From positions 10,373,168 through 10,437,167 of the forward strand of contig CM046869.1 of assembly GCA_025617745.1 (NCBI GenBank): a stretch of DNA of 64,000 nt, read 5' to 3'. The stretch comes from Heliocidaris erythrogramma (lineage: Eukaryota; Echinodermata; Echinoidea; Camarodonta; Echinometridae). The notes beneath the pieces were generated by a model, which did not search any database, was not told the DNA's origin, and saw nothing but the letters and a program-made list of their open reading frames with translations. Of the stretch, positions 1 through 11,190 are shown piece by piece. Numbering within the stretch: position 1 is the stretch's first letter; the number at the start of each line of letters is the position of its first letter. Position numbers and translations under genes: made by a program.

Positions 1-1193
1 GTTATTTCGATATCAACACAAAATTTACTAAATTTACTCCAAAAGAGTCTTGACAAAAAACAATCATAAAACAAATAATAATTTTCAATAGTATTACAAA
101 TATAGCAAAAGTGGAGATTCAGACAATTTAAAACGAAACAAAAAAAATATTTCATTAGACATCAATAACTTATATAAAAATTTAAAATTAAATTGAGCTA
201 AACGAACTGGAACAAGATTTGGAAAGAAAAGATTACTTTGATACCTAAATTATTTGCCTATGATCCATGCACCAAAGACATGGTTCCACCGTAGCCCAAC
301 GTTCCACTGGTGCTTCATTCCTTTGCTCCTATATCCCATTGGTCCTACACCTATACAGGGGCGTTGTCTCTATGGCAATCCGTCATATATGGTATAAGGA
401 GTTGTAGAACCAATGGGACGTTTGTAATGTTTTAGTTTTCGTGTTTTGTGTTCGTATTTGGTAAGGGTCAGTTTTAATCAAATCAATGACTATAACGAAG
501 AATAAACTATCAACAGTTTTGTAGAACTAAATGCTAGGTACAGTTGGGCCCAAAAGTTTACATACAAGAGGAAGAAAAACAGTATATCTCACATGTTCAC
601 TCATTCCTATTCACCTGCTATTAGGAGTCATATATCTCTGAGTGATTTTATTTGATGTATATAGTATATACATTAAGCAGTTACAAAACTTGTCCGTCAT
701 CTTGAGGAGAAAATTTGGCAGGAATGAGGGAGGTTGTGAAACAACATATTGTTTTTCTACCAGGTGTATGTACACTTTTTGGCCCAACTGTAAATAACTT
801 TCACTTAAATTCACTATACATCAAATTTTAAAGATCGAAACCATCGCCTGCTCGATGTGGAATAGGTCTAAACTAGTCATTTAACACCGTTATCACTATG
901 GATCGAATCCAAATTGCTTGCCGTTGAAAGTTTGAAAGGGACAACAACAATCAAGCCAAGAGAACTTTTATTCACAGAGTATCTATTTGTAGACTTTGGA
1001 TACATTGATCATGTTGGTAAAGTAGTCTACTGAAACAAGTTAGGAAAAATATCACATTGTTTCAGGCAATCACTGTTTTTTTACATTGAATTATATATTT
1101 TGAGCAGACAAAATGAACGTGGTTTTATGAAATTATTTTCCTTTCCCTTTACTTGAGGTTACTTTTGTTCTTGTCTTTTTTTCCTTCTAACAG
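1..1193 (+). other. Intronic sequence of AGPAT copy A
   Basis: This stretch precedes the first visible exon of the partial acyltransferase copy A. I looked for the preceding exon, which in the other copies encodes the GxIFVDR block, and did not find it. In copy B that exon ends about 780 bases before the FPEGTR exon, so here it should lie before base 1 or be diverged. The only structured item seen is a Tc1/mariner-type MITE at 541-790. Confidence 0.6.
541..790. mobile_element. Tc1/mariner-type MITE, 250 bp, TA target site
   Basis: Terminal inverted repeats start CAGTTGGGCCCAAAAGTTTA on the left, and the right end read in reverse is CAGTTGGGCCAAAAAGTGTA. Both ends are flanked by TA (539-540 and 791-792). 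The AGTTTACATACA block near the left end resembles the repeat motif of Tc1-like fish elements. It is too short for a transposase, and the ORF inside it is not a gene. It is therefore a non-autonomous copy within an intron of AGPAT copy A. Confidence 0.85.
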
Positions 1194-3297
1194 TACCGAG
1201 TTTTTATATTCCCAGAGGGGACGAGGAGATTAACCCGGAAATCATCAAAGGAAGCAGAGCTTTCAGAACCCATGCTCCCCTTTAAAAAGGGTGCCTTCAA
1301 TCTCGCCATTCTAACTCAGGTAATACATGGTTAATTCTCCATGTCCACTCTTATACCAGGTGAATAACCTAAATCCATAACACACGGGTCAATACCAATT
1401 TCCAGTGGGGGCAGGGGCGTACTCCCCCAAATTTCCGAAATCGATAAATATCCATCAAAAGGATGAAAAGTGCCCCTCCTTTGATGGAAAAGGTGCCCTC
1501 CTGAGGTGGGAAATTGCCATAATCTTGATATTTTTCCGCCTTATGTGCCCTTTCTACCTTTATTTCCATTTGATGACAATGCAAAGTACCACTTATTTAC
1601 TTTAAAAAAAAATCACCTTTCTGTCCGCTTTGGTCTTAAAAGAATTTGCAGTTCTGAAAATGCAAAAAAAAAAAAGATTTTTATTTCGATTGCAGCTACC
1701 ATTTCATTACAAAACATGCCCTTTCTTTACCCCCAACATCGACAAAACATTGACCATCCTATAATTTTATTATTAGGGCATTATCCGTACCTTTATTATT
1801 GAAAGAAACAGATGAAAACAGTCTTCTCATAGGGTTTTAAAAGTGATGTTTCATTTGGGTCATTTCGCATGTGATCCTAACGTTTTCACGGTTTTACCCA
1901 AATCTGGCACAACTGAGTGTTTACATGTCATTTTCAAAATGCTACTGCTCGGTAAAGCACGTACAGATGGATGCCATCAAGGTATCTTTTCAAAGCATAA
2001 TACAGTGCTTTTAGTTTATGGAAAACAGATAATTACTGTCACAGAGCACATAGTGTAGTCACAATAACCTTCTGTTTTAGGGTTTCGTTTTTTCTGGGAC
2101 ACACTGTATAGCACATAATAATTGCTGCATATGGTGTAAGGTTTTGGAATCGCCAAAATGATAAGAAAATGACTCAGTCCTGCTGAGAGGCACATTCACT
2201 GCACACAGAAGTATGTATATGGGACTACACACAAATGTTCGGCCCAAACATTAATTTTAGCTATTTCTTGTCATATTTTGAATGTGGGGGAATTTTCAAG
2301 AGCAATTCTTTTAAGGGGACATTTCTACTACGATAATCTTCCAAATAGGCCTACTTCCAAACTAACATAAAACAAATGAGAAAGCTCACAAATCATTTTT
2401 TACCCTTCCCAGGGCTCAACCATCTCTTTAATACTACTAGTATAATATCCATATGATGGTTTCCGATGTTTATCCGTGCTAATGTACTTTGTAGTGTATA
2501 CGATCATGAAACAATACCTGCAAAAATAATGCTTCTCCCTAAGTACGCAAGGCAACCCATGAAGCTAACAGTAATTTCTATTTTATGCTTCCAAAATGCC
2601 AGGTGCCAATTGTTCCCATTGTATTCCAATCACAGAAGCATCTGATTGATTTCAAGGAACACAAATTCGTTTCAGGTAAACCTAACCTTAACTAAAAAAG
2701 GTTTTAAAAAGTTTGATATTTGCCATGTTTGCGGGGATATTTAAAACCAGTAAAATGGATGATATAAAACATTTACCTGTAAATCATAACTCTATAAGGC
2801 CAATTGCACACTACGCGTCATTTTTACTGACGCAGAATGTGGATGCAACCACGGGCGTTCATCCGTTTTTCGGATGGGGGAAGGGGGGGGGGGGTGGCAA
2901 GACAGCCTTATATAGTACCCTTCCATGATTTTTTTAACGCGCCCTCTTAATTACCAGCTTCTCCATGGTTACATGGAGCGGGCAACCTGCTGCTACGGGC
3001 ATAATACCTTTCACGGTGGAGCGCGGTGGAGGGGCGTTGTGACAAAAGTTTGACCATGTCATGTGTCACTCAAAACTTTCCATGATTGGCGAATGTTTGA
3101 GTGACTACTGGAAATAAGAAGTGCTTGAATTTTCAATAAATATTTTGCTTTGTTAAATCCATACAGGTGAATACACTGGAGTCGTTCTACCACCCGTCTC
3201 AACGGACGGTTTGACTCTAGAAGATGCATCCAACCTCAGTGACAAAGTTCGTGCCAAAATGATCGACTGTTTTAATGAACTCGAACGAGCCAAGTAA
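1194..3297 (+). CDS. AGPAT: AGPAT copy A, 3' part (1-acylglycerol-3-phosphate O-acyltransferase)
   Basis: Partial gene, three last exons: 1194-1319, 2603-2675 and 3167-3297 (stop TAA 3295-3297). Each is bounded by AG/GT and the phases are continuous. The first exon encodes YRVFIFPEGTRRL, acyltransferase motif III, followed by LPFKKGAF. The second encodes VPIVPIV, the motif IV region. The third encodes the C-terminal GLTLEDAS block typical of AGPAT1/2. The enzyme family transfers an acyl group from acyl-CoA to lysophosphatidic acid, making phosphatidic acid at the ER membrane. The 5' exons with the HX4D motif lie outside the window, so intactness cannot be judged. It is closest to copy B: the 25-residue product of exon 2603-2675 differs from its B counterpart at two positions. 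No canonical AATAAA was seen close to the stop. Confidence 0.93.
2083..2320. repeat. Dispersed repeat, copy 1 (second copy at window end)
   Basis: From about 2115 the sequence (AGCACATAATAATTGCTGCA, then AAGGTTTTGGAATCGCCAAA, ending near a TTGTCATATTTTGAATGTG block) recurs at 63855-64000. The 30 bases before it (TTTCGTTTTTTCTGGGACAC) resemble one end of the 35847-36255 MITE family, so this is a composite. It lies in the intron between the first two visible exons of AGPAT A. Confidence 0.65.
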
Positions 3298-3668
3298 AGA
3301 CCGCTGTGACTATAATACAAACTGGTTCTTAAAAAAAAGTGGACTTTTAAAACGAGCTCAACCATTAACCCAAATGAAGACCGATATGATGATAATCAAA
3401 TACAGTTCCATAGGTCTACTTTTTAAAGACTTCAAATGAGCTAAATATATCGATATTATGACATTCAACTAGGGCAGAAGCATATCTGACAAGTTCCGGG
3501 ATAGGTTCAATGCTCCATCATCTATTTTCGTATCTGTATATTCTAACCATCACATCGAAGGGGAAAGTATTTATCGCCATACAAGAATATTCTAGTAAAG
3601 CATTTTTTCATTACTTTCTGAGATATTGTCCCGAATTCACAAAGGAGTTGTAAACCATGGCATGCTAC

Positions 3669-4135
3669 AGTCACACGGCCATGTTACGGACCTGCGGATG
3701 CCTGCGTATATTTGGATAATGAAAATGCGTAATTTTTGCCCCAAATGACGCAAATTTGAGCAAAAGTTACCTATATTCTGCGGACGATACGGATTAGTTA
3801 CGCGGATGTTACGTATGAATTACGGATGTTACGGGTAAAACCTGTTGATGAGCCCATCCGCTGCCAACCCGCTGACACATGTCACGGACGACTTACGGAT
3901 GACTTACGGACGATACGTATGAGTTACGTAGTTTAAGTATGGGTAACGTATATTCTGCGGATGCTTACGTATATTTCATCCGCAGCAAAATTTTGAGATT
4001 TTCAACATTCCCGCTGCGGATCTGCGTATGTCTGCGGATCCTGCGGATTAGGTTTCGGATGGATACGGATCCTTTCGGATGCTTACGGATTTTTATCCGT
4101 AAGCATCCGCAGCTACCGTAAGTGGCCGTGTGACT
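3669..4135. mobile_element. TIR element filled with TACGGAT-type degenerate repeats
   Basis: The ends are AGTCACACGGCC and GGCCGTGTGACT, a perfect 12-base inverted repeat. The interior is almost wholly composed of variants of TTACGGATG, TGCGGAT and CGTATG in both orientations, so much of it can self-pair. No coding capacity. The GTCACAC end resembles that of the larger element at 18313-19025, suggesting a common type of non-autonomous DNA element. Confidence 0.75.
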
Positions 4136-4436
4136 AACATAAGCGTACTAAAATAAGCGTAAATAAGCGCACATTGCCCATGCGCGCGCTCAAAAAAATG
4201 CATGATTGGATCAGATTCCGTTCGCACGTACGCTTAAAAAACCCAGGAGGGGGTTTAATCCATGGTTTAAGCCAAACCTCCTTTGTGAATTCGGGCCATT
4301 GGGGTTAAATGTAGGTTTCCTTTTTTTATATAGAGGAATCATGTTCCTACTAGCATTCCTATAAGCAAGCTCATCGACTTCGTATCAGTTCTTAAATCCA
4401 GCCCTAAATTACCTCAAAAAGTAAGCGACTGGCATG

Positions 4437-4990
4437 TGTGAGTGGCCGATTACAGCCCAAGAGACCGGCAACCCACATGACCAACAGCCTACAAGACCGA
4501 CAGCCAAAAAGAACGACAGTAGCTACGTTCATACGGTACTTGTGGTTTCGAAAACTTAGCGAAACTTTAAGTTAACAAAACAACAACTCACTAACAATGA
4601 CGAGGGTTCGCACGGGCCCGAAACAACGACGCTCGTTGTTCTGAGATTAAAAGTCGAGCGATCGTAGTTTAACATGAAAAGAGAGGTCGTCATTAATAAC
4701 GAGTTTGCTAAACTTAAAAGTTTATTCTGTCCACACGGTCCACAACTATGAAGGATAACCCCCGTTGCTCGTGGTTTCGGAGTTAACTACAAGTAAACTT
4801 AAAATATCGAAACTACGAGTCCGTTCATACAGTCTGAAACTACAGGATAATTTAAGTTTTTGAAATTACAAGCGAAACTTAAAGTTTTGCTCCTCCGTCT
4901 GAAAAGTTATCTGCGGGTTCAAGAGACCGATTGCCCTCGAGACTGACAACCCGTAAAACCGACATGTCGGTTTCGAGGGCACTCTGATAA
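4437..4990. repeat. Degenerate GAGACCGACAACCC-type repeats
   Basis: Clusters of phrases such as AAGAGACCGGCAACCCACAT and ACAAGACCGACAGCC occur at both ends of this interval. Related phrases recur at about 61170-61290 near the other end of the window, along with a shared AAAAGTTATC block. The element boundaries and class are unclear. Between the clusters is AT-rich sequence with short inverted stretches. Confidence 0.4.
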
Positions 4991-5370
4991 TTTTTCTTAG
5001 GTGTCGGACTACTGGAATGTTCCGGAGTAGCCCACCAAGTCGTGGTACTTTATTCTGTGTATTAAGGGTAGTTTAAACTGATACGAATACGACTCGATGC
5101 CTCAAAAAAGGGTTTTAAAAAAGACTGTTATTAACAATATTCTTGATGTTTTTTAATTCATGCACGATTACCTGTACAAACAGTTCTTCAATGGTTACTC
5201 ACGTTACTTTTGGCAAAACATTTTTGGAGAAGTTTTCAGTTGCATCTTAAGCTCCGGTTCTCTTACTACAGGTATTAGGTAAATGAGTTTCAGTTACAAC
5301 AATGCACACATATCAGATTACTTCAGAAGAATAAACGTACTTTCTGCCAACCGCGCAAAATAATGTTCGG

Positions 5371-5407
5371 TTACTCACGTTACATTAAAAAAATGTAACG
5401 TGAGTGA
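5371..5407. repeat. Short hairpin with GTAACGTGAGT arms
   Basis: Arms of 16 bases (TTACTCACGTTACATT and its complement with one mismatch) surround a five-A loop. The left-arm sequence GGTTACTCACGTTAC also occurs at about 5193, giving a direct repeat upstream. No associated gene; it may be a remnant of a palindromic MITE. Confidence 0.6.
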
Positions 5408-6148
5408 ACGTAGAATTGCCCCTAAGAGGTATAATATTCAGTACTATACTGACAAGCTCAAAGTATGATTACGTTCGAAAGGGCTGAATTAAAAGTCATT
5501 ATAAATCGTCATCGTGTAGCAAATAAGGTTTTTTCTGGAAAAGACAATTTGTTAGTCCAGCCAGAAAACGCTGAAAAGTGTCATGAGCGTCATCACAATT
5601 GTTTTGTGCCTCTGTACATTTCTGATCAACTAAAATATCCCCCCCCCCCCCGCCAAAAAAAAAAAATCAAAAAAAAAATCGGAATAACGGGATCAATAGC
5701 TTTCAAAATTGGGAATTAATCTTGATATGGCTCACAATTGTGAAACTTTAACTAATTATCTATATCTCAGCGAAAACCCCACCCGATTTTGTTTAGTAGT
5801 TACGAAGAAACAGGGATATGTGTAACGTATAAGGACCATTATAAAACGGGTTCAAGAATGTAGCCATCCTGATTAGTCAAATAACACCACGTGACCGGGC
5901 AAAAAGGCTCAAAACCACGGATGAGCTGCGTGTACGCGTACCTCTGGTGCGGGCAAACTTAAAACGCAATGAAATCGCATAGTTTAATTGTCATTTTAGC
6001 GCAGGGATTACATGCGCGCACTGAAACGCGCATGACTTTTGTTGGCTGCGCTTCCGTGAATGTCATCCAGGAGCTCATGACTGTGCGACTCTTGGTTCGT
6101 AACCATTTTTATAGACTTTATATTGCCGACCCGTTTTATAAAACTATG

Positions 6149-6293
6149 AATACATGGTTGTGAGTTCGTGAGTTGTGAGTTCAGTGCGATCTGGCAAAAC
6201 GCAGGTTTTTATCGTGGTGTCAAACACACTCGGCTCGCGCCTCGTGCGTACAGTACACCAGATCGCACCAACGCACTCCCAACCATGTATTAA
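6149..6293. mobile_element. Palindromic MITE-like element
   Basis: The left end AATACATGGTTGTGAG and the right end, reverse complement of CCCAACCATGTATT, pair. Further in, GTGCGATCTGG pairs with CCAGATCGCAC. It abuts the dispersed repeat that starts near 6306. No coding capacity. Confidence 0.6.
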
Positions 6294-6305
6294 TAGTATA
6301 CTAAT

Positions 6306-6529
6306 GCGTAAGGGCCACTATCCATAACGCGTGACTAAATGAATAGCGGTTTTCTATGAATAGTGGTCCTAGATAGCGAGCAAAACCATAGACAAATTAC
6401 CTCGCTATTCATAAGGACCTCCATTCAAAAGGACCAACTATTCATAAGGACCGGTATTCATAACGCGTGTTAAATAAATAGCGGTTTTCTATGAATAGCG
6501 GTCCTTATGAAAAGCGAGCGGACCCGGTC
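6306..6529. repeat. CTATTCATAAGGACC dispersed repeat, copy 1
   Basis: This is about 220 bases of alternating CTATTCATAAGGACC and its complement GGTCCTTATGAATAG, with the landmarks CCATAACGCGTGACTAAAT, CATAGACAAATTACCTCGCT and GCGAGCGGACCCGGTC. The same landmarks occur in the same order at 27960-28208 inside AGPAT C. The high internal symmetry suggests a folded, non-autonomous transposable element. Confidence 0.75.
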
Positions 6530-7397
6530 ATAAGTTCCTTCCATCCAATATTTGACACAACGGAGATTCACATAGCACAACGAACAATATCACACTCCTT
6601 TCAAACGGTTTGAAAAGGAACTTACTGTTTTGTTTTTGTCTTATTTTTTTTTTTCTCCAAACAAAACAAATCAATGTAAAAAGATAAGTATTTTTCAGAG
6701 TTTTAAAAAAGTTGCAAACCTGCCAAGCTTCTACACTAAGGCAAATGTAGGAAGACAGTGTGTATTGTATGCTTTCATACAGAAGTTTTCATGAAAAGAG
6801 AGGAAAATGCATGGGTTCCCCACATTAGTTTGAAGTGAAAAATAGGAATCATTTCCCAAATAGGAATGGTTGGTAGGTGTGATGTTGGTCATTTGCAACT
6901 GAGAGTGAATGATTAAACAAAATTATGAACCTGTTCAATAAAATGACTGGTCTTGATTCTTTTAGGAAGATATTATTTACATGATTATTTATCTTCGTTA
7001 AAATGGTATCAAAAAATTTTGAATATGGTGGTAAACATGTTTATTGTGAACAAAATATTTTTATTCATGTGGATGCCAAGAACAACGGTGACAAAAGATG
7101 GAAGAAAGGGACCGATGACAGGCTTTATAAAAATGTCATTTTCTTCACGACTACTGGACCAAATCGGACGAGGTCTTCACTCACTGGTAGAGAAATAATT
7201 ATATTTTCATAATCCATTCTGACTTTTCATATTGCAAAACGATTTTTTTTCCCGTAGTCAATGCCCAAACGTCGATTGTATTTTTCTGGGACATACCGTA
7301 TTGTGTTAAATGTTTTTTTAAAAATGTATAACACATCGAATATTGATAATACATAACATTTCTTTTTCAAAATTTGTTAGGATACATATTCATAATC

Positions 7398-8310
7398 CAC
7401 CTAATACCAACCAGTCATAATACCGACCATTAAGCGTATCATGGCATCTAGCGCGCGTCTTGCAAATCAACGGATGGGACTACGCGTAGAATGCCTAGCA
7501 ACGTTGAGAACAGCCAAAATAGAGCAAGATAAGGAATAAAAACGTAAGTATTATCAATTTATTGTTAATTTTTAATATTTTCATTAAAATAATCTCTTTT
7601 CATATATTGCCATTGACTTATGTGCAGGGGTCGGTAATAAGACTCACTTCTCCCTCTATGCGTAAAATGAGATGACTCTATTGTCACGTCATTTCTACAA
7701 GAACGCGCAAGTATCTATCGCTCGTCAGTACCTGGATCTTGGTCCCCAGTATTTGGGTATGATGGGGAGCCCTATGTCTGCGCACCTAAGGTTTTGACCT
7801 GAAAATGAACAAGAATTTCTTTAATATTCCTCTAAAGCTTTATTTTATATTATTCCTGACATTCTAAAGAGTAAGTTTGAAAAAAATTTCATCAAAATTA
7901 GAGCAAGAACAATGCCATTTTTACAAGAAACGGTGGCCGTGTCATTTCAACATTGAAAAAACAATGGTGCCCATGTCTGCGCACTCATTCATTTTACACG
8001 CAGTTCGGGAGTTTTGACGTGAAAGACAATATTTTGAAGCTTGTGAATAAAATGTCTGAAATAAGACCATTTTATCTTCATTTTGACTCGTTTTTTGCAT
8101 GAATACCTATCGCAATGATAATGATGAAAAGTTTGTGTTCGTTGCGTGTTTTGTTTTATTAGAATCGCGCAGTTACGCGTGTGCGCAGACATGGGCACTG
8201 CGCAGACTTGGGCACTCTAGCCACTAGTAGTCTGGTGAATTTTCATTACGTTTCATGAAGAATCTTTCCCGTAGTCGTTGGAAACATCGTTAAGAGGTCG
8301 GTATTAGGTA
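7398..8310. mobile_element. Possible nested TIR elements
   Basis: An outer inverted pair is formed by ACCTAATACCAACC (about 7400) and the reverse complement of GGTCGGTATTAGGT (8296-8309). An inner pair is formed by GCCCATGTCTGCGCAC (about 7969) and GTGCGCAGACATGGGC (about 8180), with another CCTATGTCTGCGCACCTAAG near 7770. The pattern is compatible with one TIR element inserted in another. No transposase ORF is visible and the boundaries are uncertain. Confidence 0.4.
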
Positions 8311-8756
8311 AAGGCATTATACAATTATATGTAGACCTAATGCGATGTATTCAGATACCTCATAAAGGCATAGAAGCGAACAAATTGCGCTTCTTGAATG
8401 TCACGAAGTAGTGTTCATTATGCAATATTTGCTTCTTTACCAAGCAGTGTATTAAATACAGACCTTTGATCTTGCCAATTTAACAACTGTTTCCTGATTT
8501 TAACACACATGAGGTTTTATCTAGCAGAGACATTTTTAATGTTTCGAACGATTGTTTACAGTAAGAACGTGATGAGGTCGCAGTTACCCATTTTTCCTTG
8601 ATACTGTATGCTTGATCAACAGATCTTAAAAAAACTAGAAATATCCATTGCCGCGCAATGCGAATGTATTCCCTGGCACTAGCAGCAATTCGAGGGAGGG
8701 ACAAAGAATCTCCCCCATCCCCTCCCTCAAACAAAAGAATGGCGCATAGAGATTGC

Positions 8757-11190
8757 CGCCAGTGGCCTGGACATTGCAAACACTAGGAGCAGCGTCACCA
8801 AAACAATGTGTGTAGATTACGCCATTCTCCAAAGTATGACCTTTGACCCTATAAAAGACGGGACACTGGTGGCCGCATCACCAAAAACAATAGGTTTTTA
8901 GATTGCACCAAGAGACACCTTCATGCAAAATCTGAACGAAATCCGTCAAGAAATGCAGAAGTAAGAGTGCACGACATGGACACATGACCTTTGACCCTAT
9001 AAAGGACGGAACAATGAGGGCAGCATCACCAACAAGTAAAGATATGTAGATTATACCAAGATACATCTCCATACAAAATTCGAAAGAAATCTGTCAACAA
9101 ATGTGTCTTCCGGAATGCATACAACCAAAATATGACATTTGACCCTATAAAAAGCGAGGGCAGCATCAGCAAACACTAAAGATGTGTAGATTTCACTAAG
9201 ACACATCCATATAAAATTTGAAAGAAATCCGTCAAGAAATGTGGAGGTTGGAGCGCACAAAAGACATATGACCTTTCACACTATAAAGGACGGAACAATG
9301 AGGGCAGCATAACAAAAAAGGAAAGATGTGTAGATTAAACCAAGTTACATCTCCATACAAAATTTGAAAGAAATCCATTACAAAATGTGGCCTGCAGAGT
9401 GCACTAACGTCATCCTCCAAAGTATGACCTTTGACCCTATAAAAGACGGGACACTGGTGGCAGCATCACCAAAAACTGTAGGTGCGTAGACTTTACCAAG
9501 ATGCACTTCCATACAAAATTTGAACGAAATCTATCAAGAAATGCAGAAGAGTGCAAGAAATGGACAAATGACCTTTGACCCTATAAAGGACGGAACGATG
9601 AGGGCAGCATCACCAAAAAGAAAAGATGTATAGATTATACCAAGTTACATATCCATGCAAAATTTGAAAGAAATCCATCCAGAAATGTGGCCTACAGAGT
9701 GCACTCGCGCCATTCTCCAAAGTATGACCTTTGACCTTATAAAAGACGGGACACTGGTGGCCGCATCACCCAAAACAATAGGTTTTTAGATTGCACCAAG
9801 AGACACCTTCATGCAAAATCTGAACGAAATCCGTCAAGAAATGCAGAAGTAAAAGTGCACGAAATGGACACATGACCTTTGACCCTATAAAGGACGGAAC
9901 AACGAGGCAGCATCACCAACAAGTAAAGATATGTAGATTATACCAAGATAAATCTCCATACAAAATTCGAAAGAAATCTGTCAAGAAATGTGACCTCAGA
10001 GCCCACACAAGATATCCACTAAAATATGACCTTTGACCTATGAAAGACGGAACACTGGGGGCAGCATCACCAAAAACTGTAGAGGTCTAGAGTAATCTAT
10101 GATGGACCTCCATACAAAATCTGAAAGAAATCAGTCAACAAATGTGTCCTCTGGAATGCATACAACCAAAATATGACATTTGACCCTATAAAAAGCGACG
10201 GCAGCATCAGCAAACACTAAAGATGTGTAGATTTCACTAAGACACACCTCCATATAAAATTTGAAAGAAATCCGTCAAGAAATGTGGAGGTTGGAGCGCA
10301 CAAAAGACATATGACCTTTCACTTTATAAAGGACGTAACAATGAGGGCAGCATAACAAAAAAGGAAAGATGTGTAGATTAAACCAAGTTACATCTTCATA
10401 CAAAATTTGAAAGAAATCCATTACAAAATGTGGCCTGCAGAGTGCACTCACGTCATCCTCCAAAGTATGACCTTTGACCCTATAAAAGACGGGACACTGG
10501 TGGCAGCATCACTAAAAACTGTAGGTGCGTAGACTTTACCAAGATGCACTTCCATACAAAATTTGAACGAAATCTATCAAGAAATGCAGAAGAGTGCAAG
10601 AAATGGACAAATGACCTTTGACCCTATAAAGGACGGAACGATGAGGGCAGCATCACCAAAAAGAAAAGATGTGTAGATTATACCAAGTTACATCTCCATG
10701 CAAAATTTGAAAGAAATCCATCCAGAAATGTGGCCTACAGAGTGCACTCACGCCATTCTCCAAAGTATGACCTTTAACCTTATAAAAAGACGGGACACTG
10801 GTGGCAGCATCACCAAAAACTATAGGTTTTTAGATTACACCTAGATACACCTTCATGCAAAATCTGAACGAAATCCGTCAAGAATTGCAAAAGTAAGAGT
10901 GCACGAAATGGACATATGACCTTTGACCCTATAAAGGACGGAACAATGAGGGCAGCATCACCAACAAGTAAAGATATGTAGATTATACCAAGATACATCT
11001 CCATACAAAATTTGAAAGAAATCCATCCAGAAATGTGGCCTGCAGAGTGCACTCACGCCATCCCCCGAACTATAAAGACGAGACACTGGTGGCAGCATCA
11101 CCAGAAACTCTAGGTTTTTAGATTACACCAAGAGACACCTTCATGCAAAATTTGAACGAAATCCGCTGAGAAATGTGACCGCTAGAGCGC
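8757..11190. repeat. Satellite of about 148-bp units carrying DR1-like and TATA-like motifs
   Basis: Fifteen recognisable units, each marked by TGACCTTTGACC or a variant, at 8837, 8985, 9133, 9269, 9425, 9569, 9725, 9873, 10027, 10174, 10312, 10468, 10612, 10768 and 10917 (spacing 136-156, mean about 149). In most units the motif is followed by CTATAAA(A)(R)GACGG, then GGCAGCATCACC, a GTAGATTA block and CATACAAAATTTGAAAGAAA. Ten copies are an intact TGACCTTTGACCY; five have substitutions. Units from 9269 onward match units 1043 bp further on, showing a seven-unit higher-order repeat. Flanking units near 8757 and 11070-11190 are decayed. The short ORFs in it are repeat shadows, not genes. It sits between AGPAT A and B, ending 1.7 kb before the B start codon. 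Confidence 0.92.

Larger units (their letters stand above)
3298..8757. other. Intergenic region between AGPAT A and the satellite
   Basis: No exon with convincing coding signal was found on either strand; all ORFs are short and unrecognisable. The region holds a TIR element (3669-4135), degenerate GACC-rich repeats (4437-4990), a short hairpin (5371-5407), a C13 tract (5639-5651), a palindromic element (6149-6293), a dispersed CTATTCATAAGGACC repeat (6306-6529) and a nested TIR structure (7398-8310). Between 3310 and 3660, 6550 and 7390, and 8320 and 8750 I see only AT-rich unstructured sequence. Confidence 0.6.

Noticed and set aside
9232..10463. Identical 62-codon - strand ORFs in the satellite
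   Set aside because: Their near-identity reflects the 1043-bp higher-order period. They span the DR1 repeat units and are not genes.
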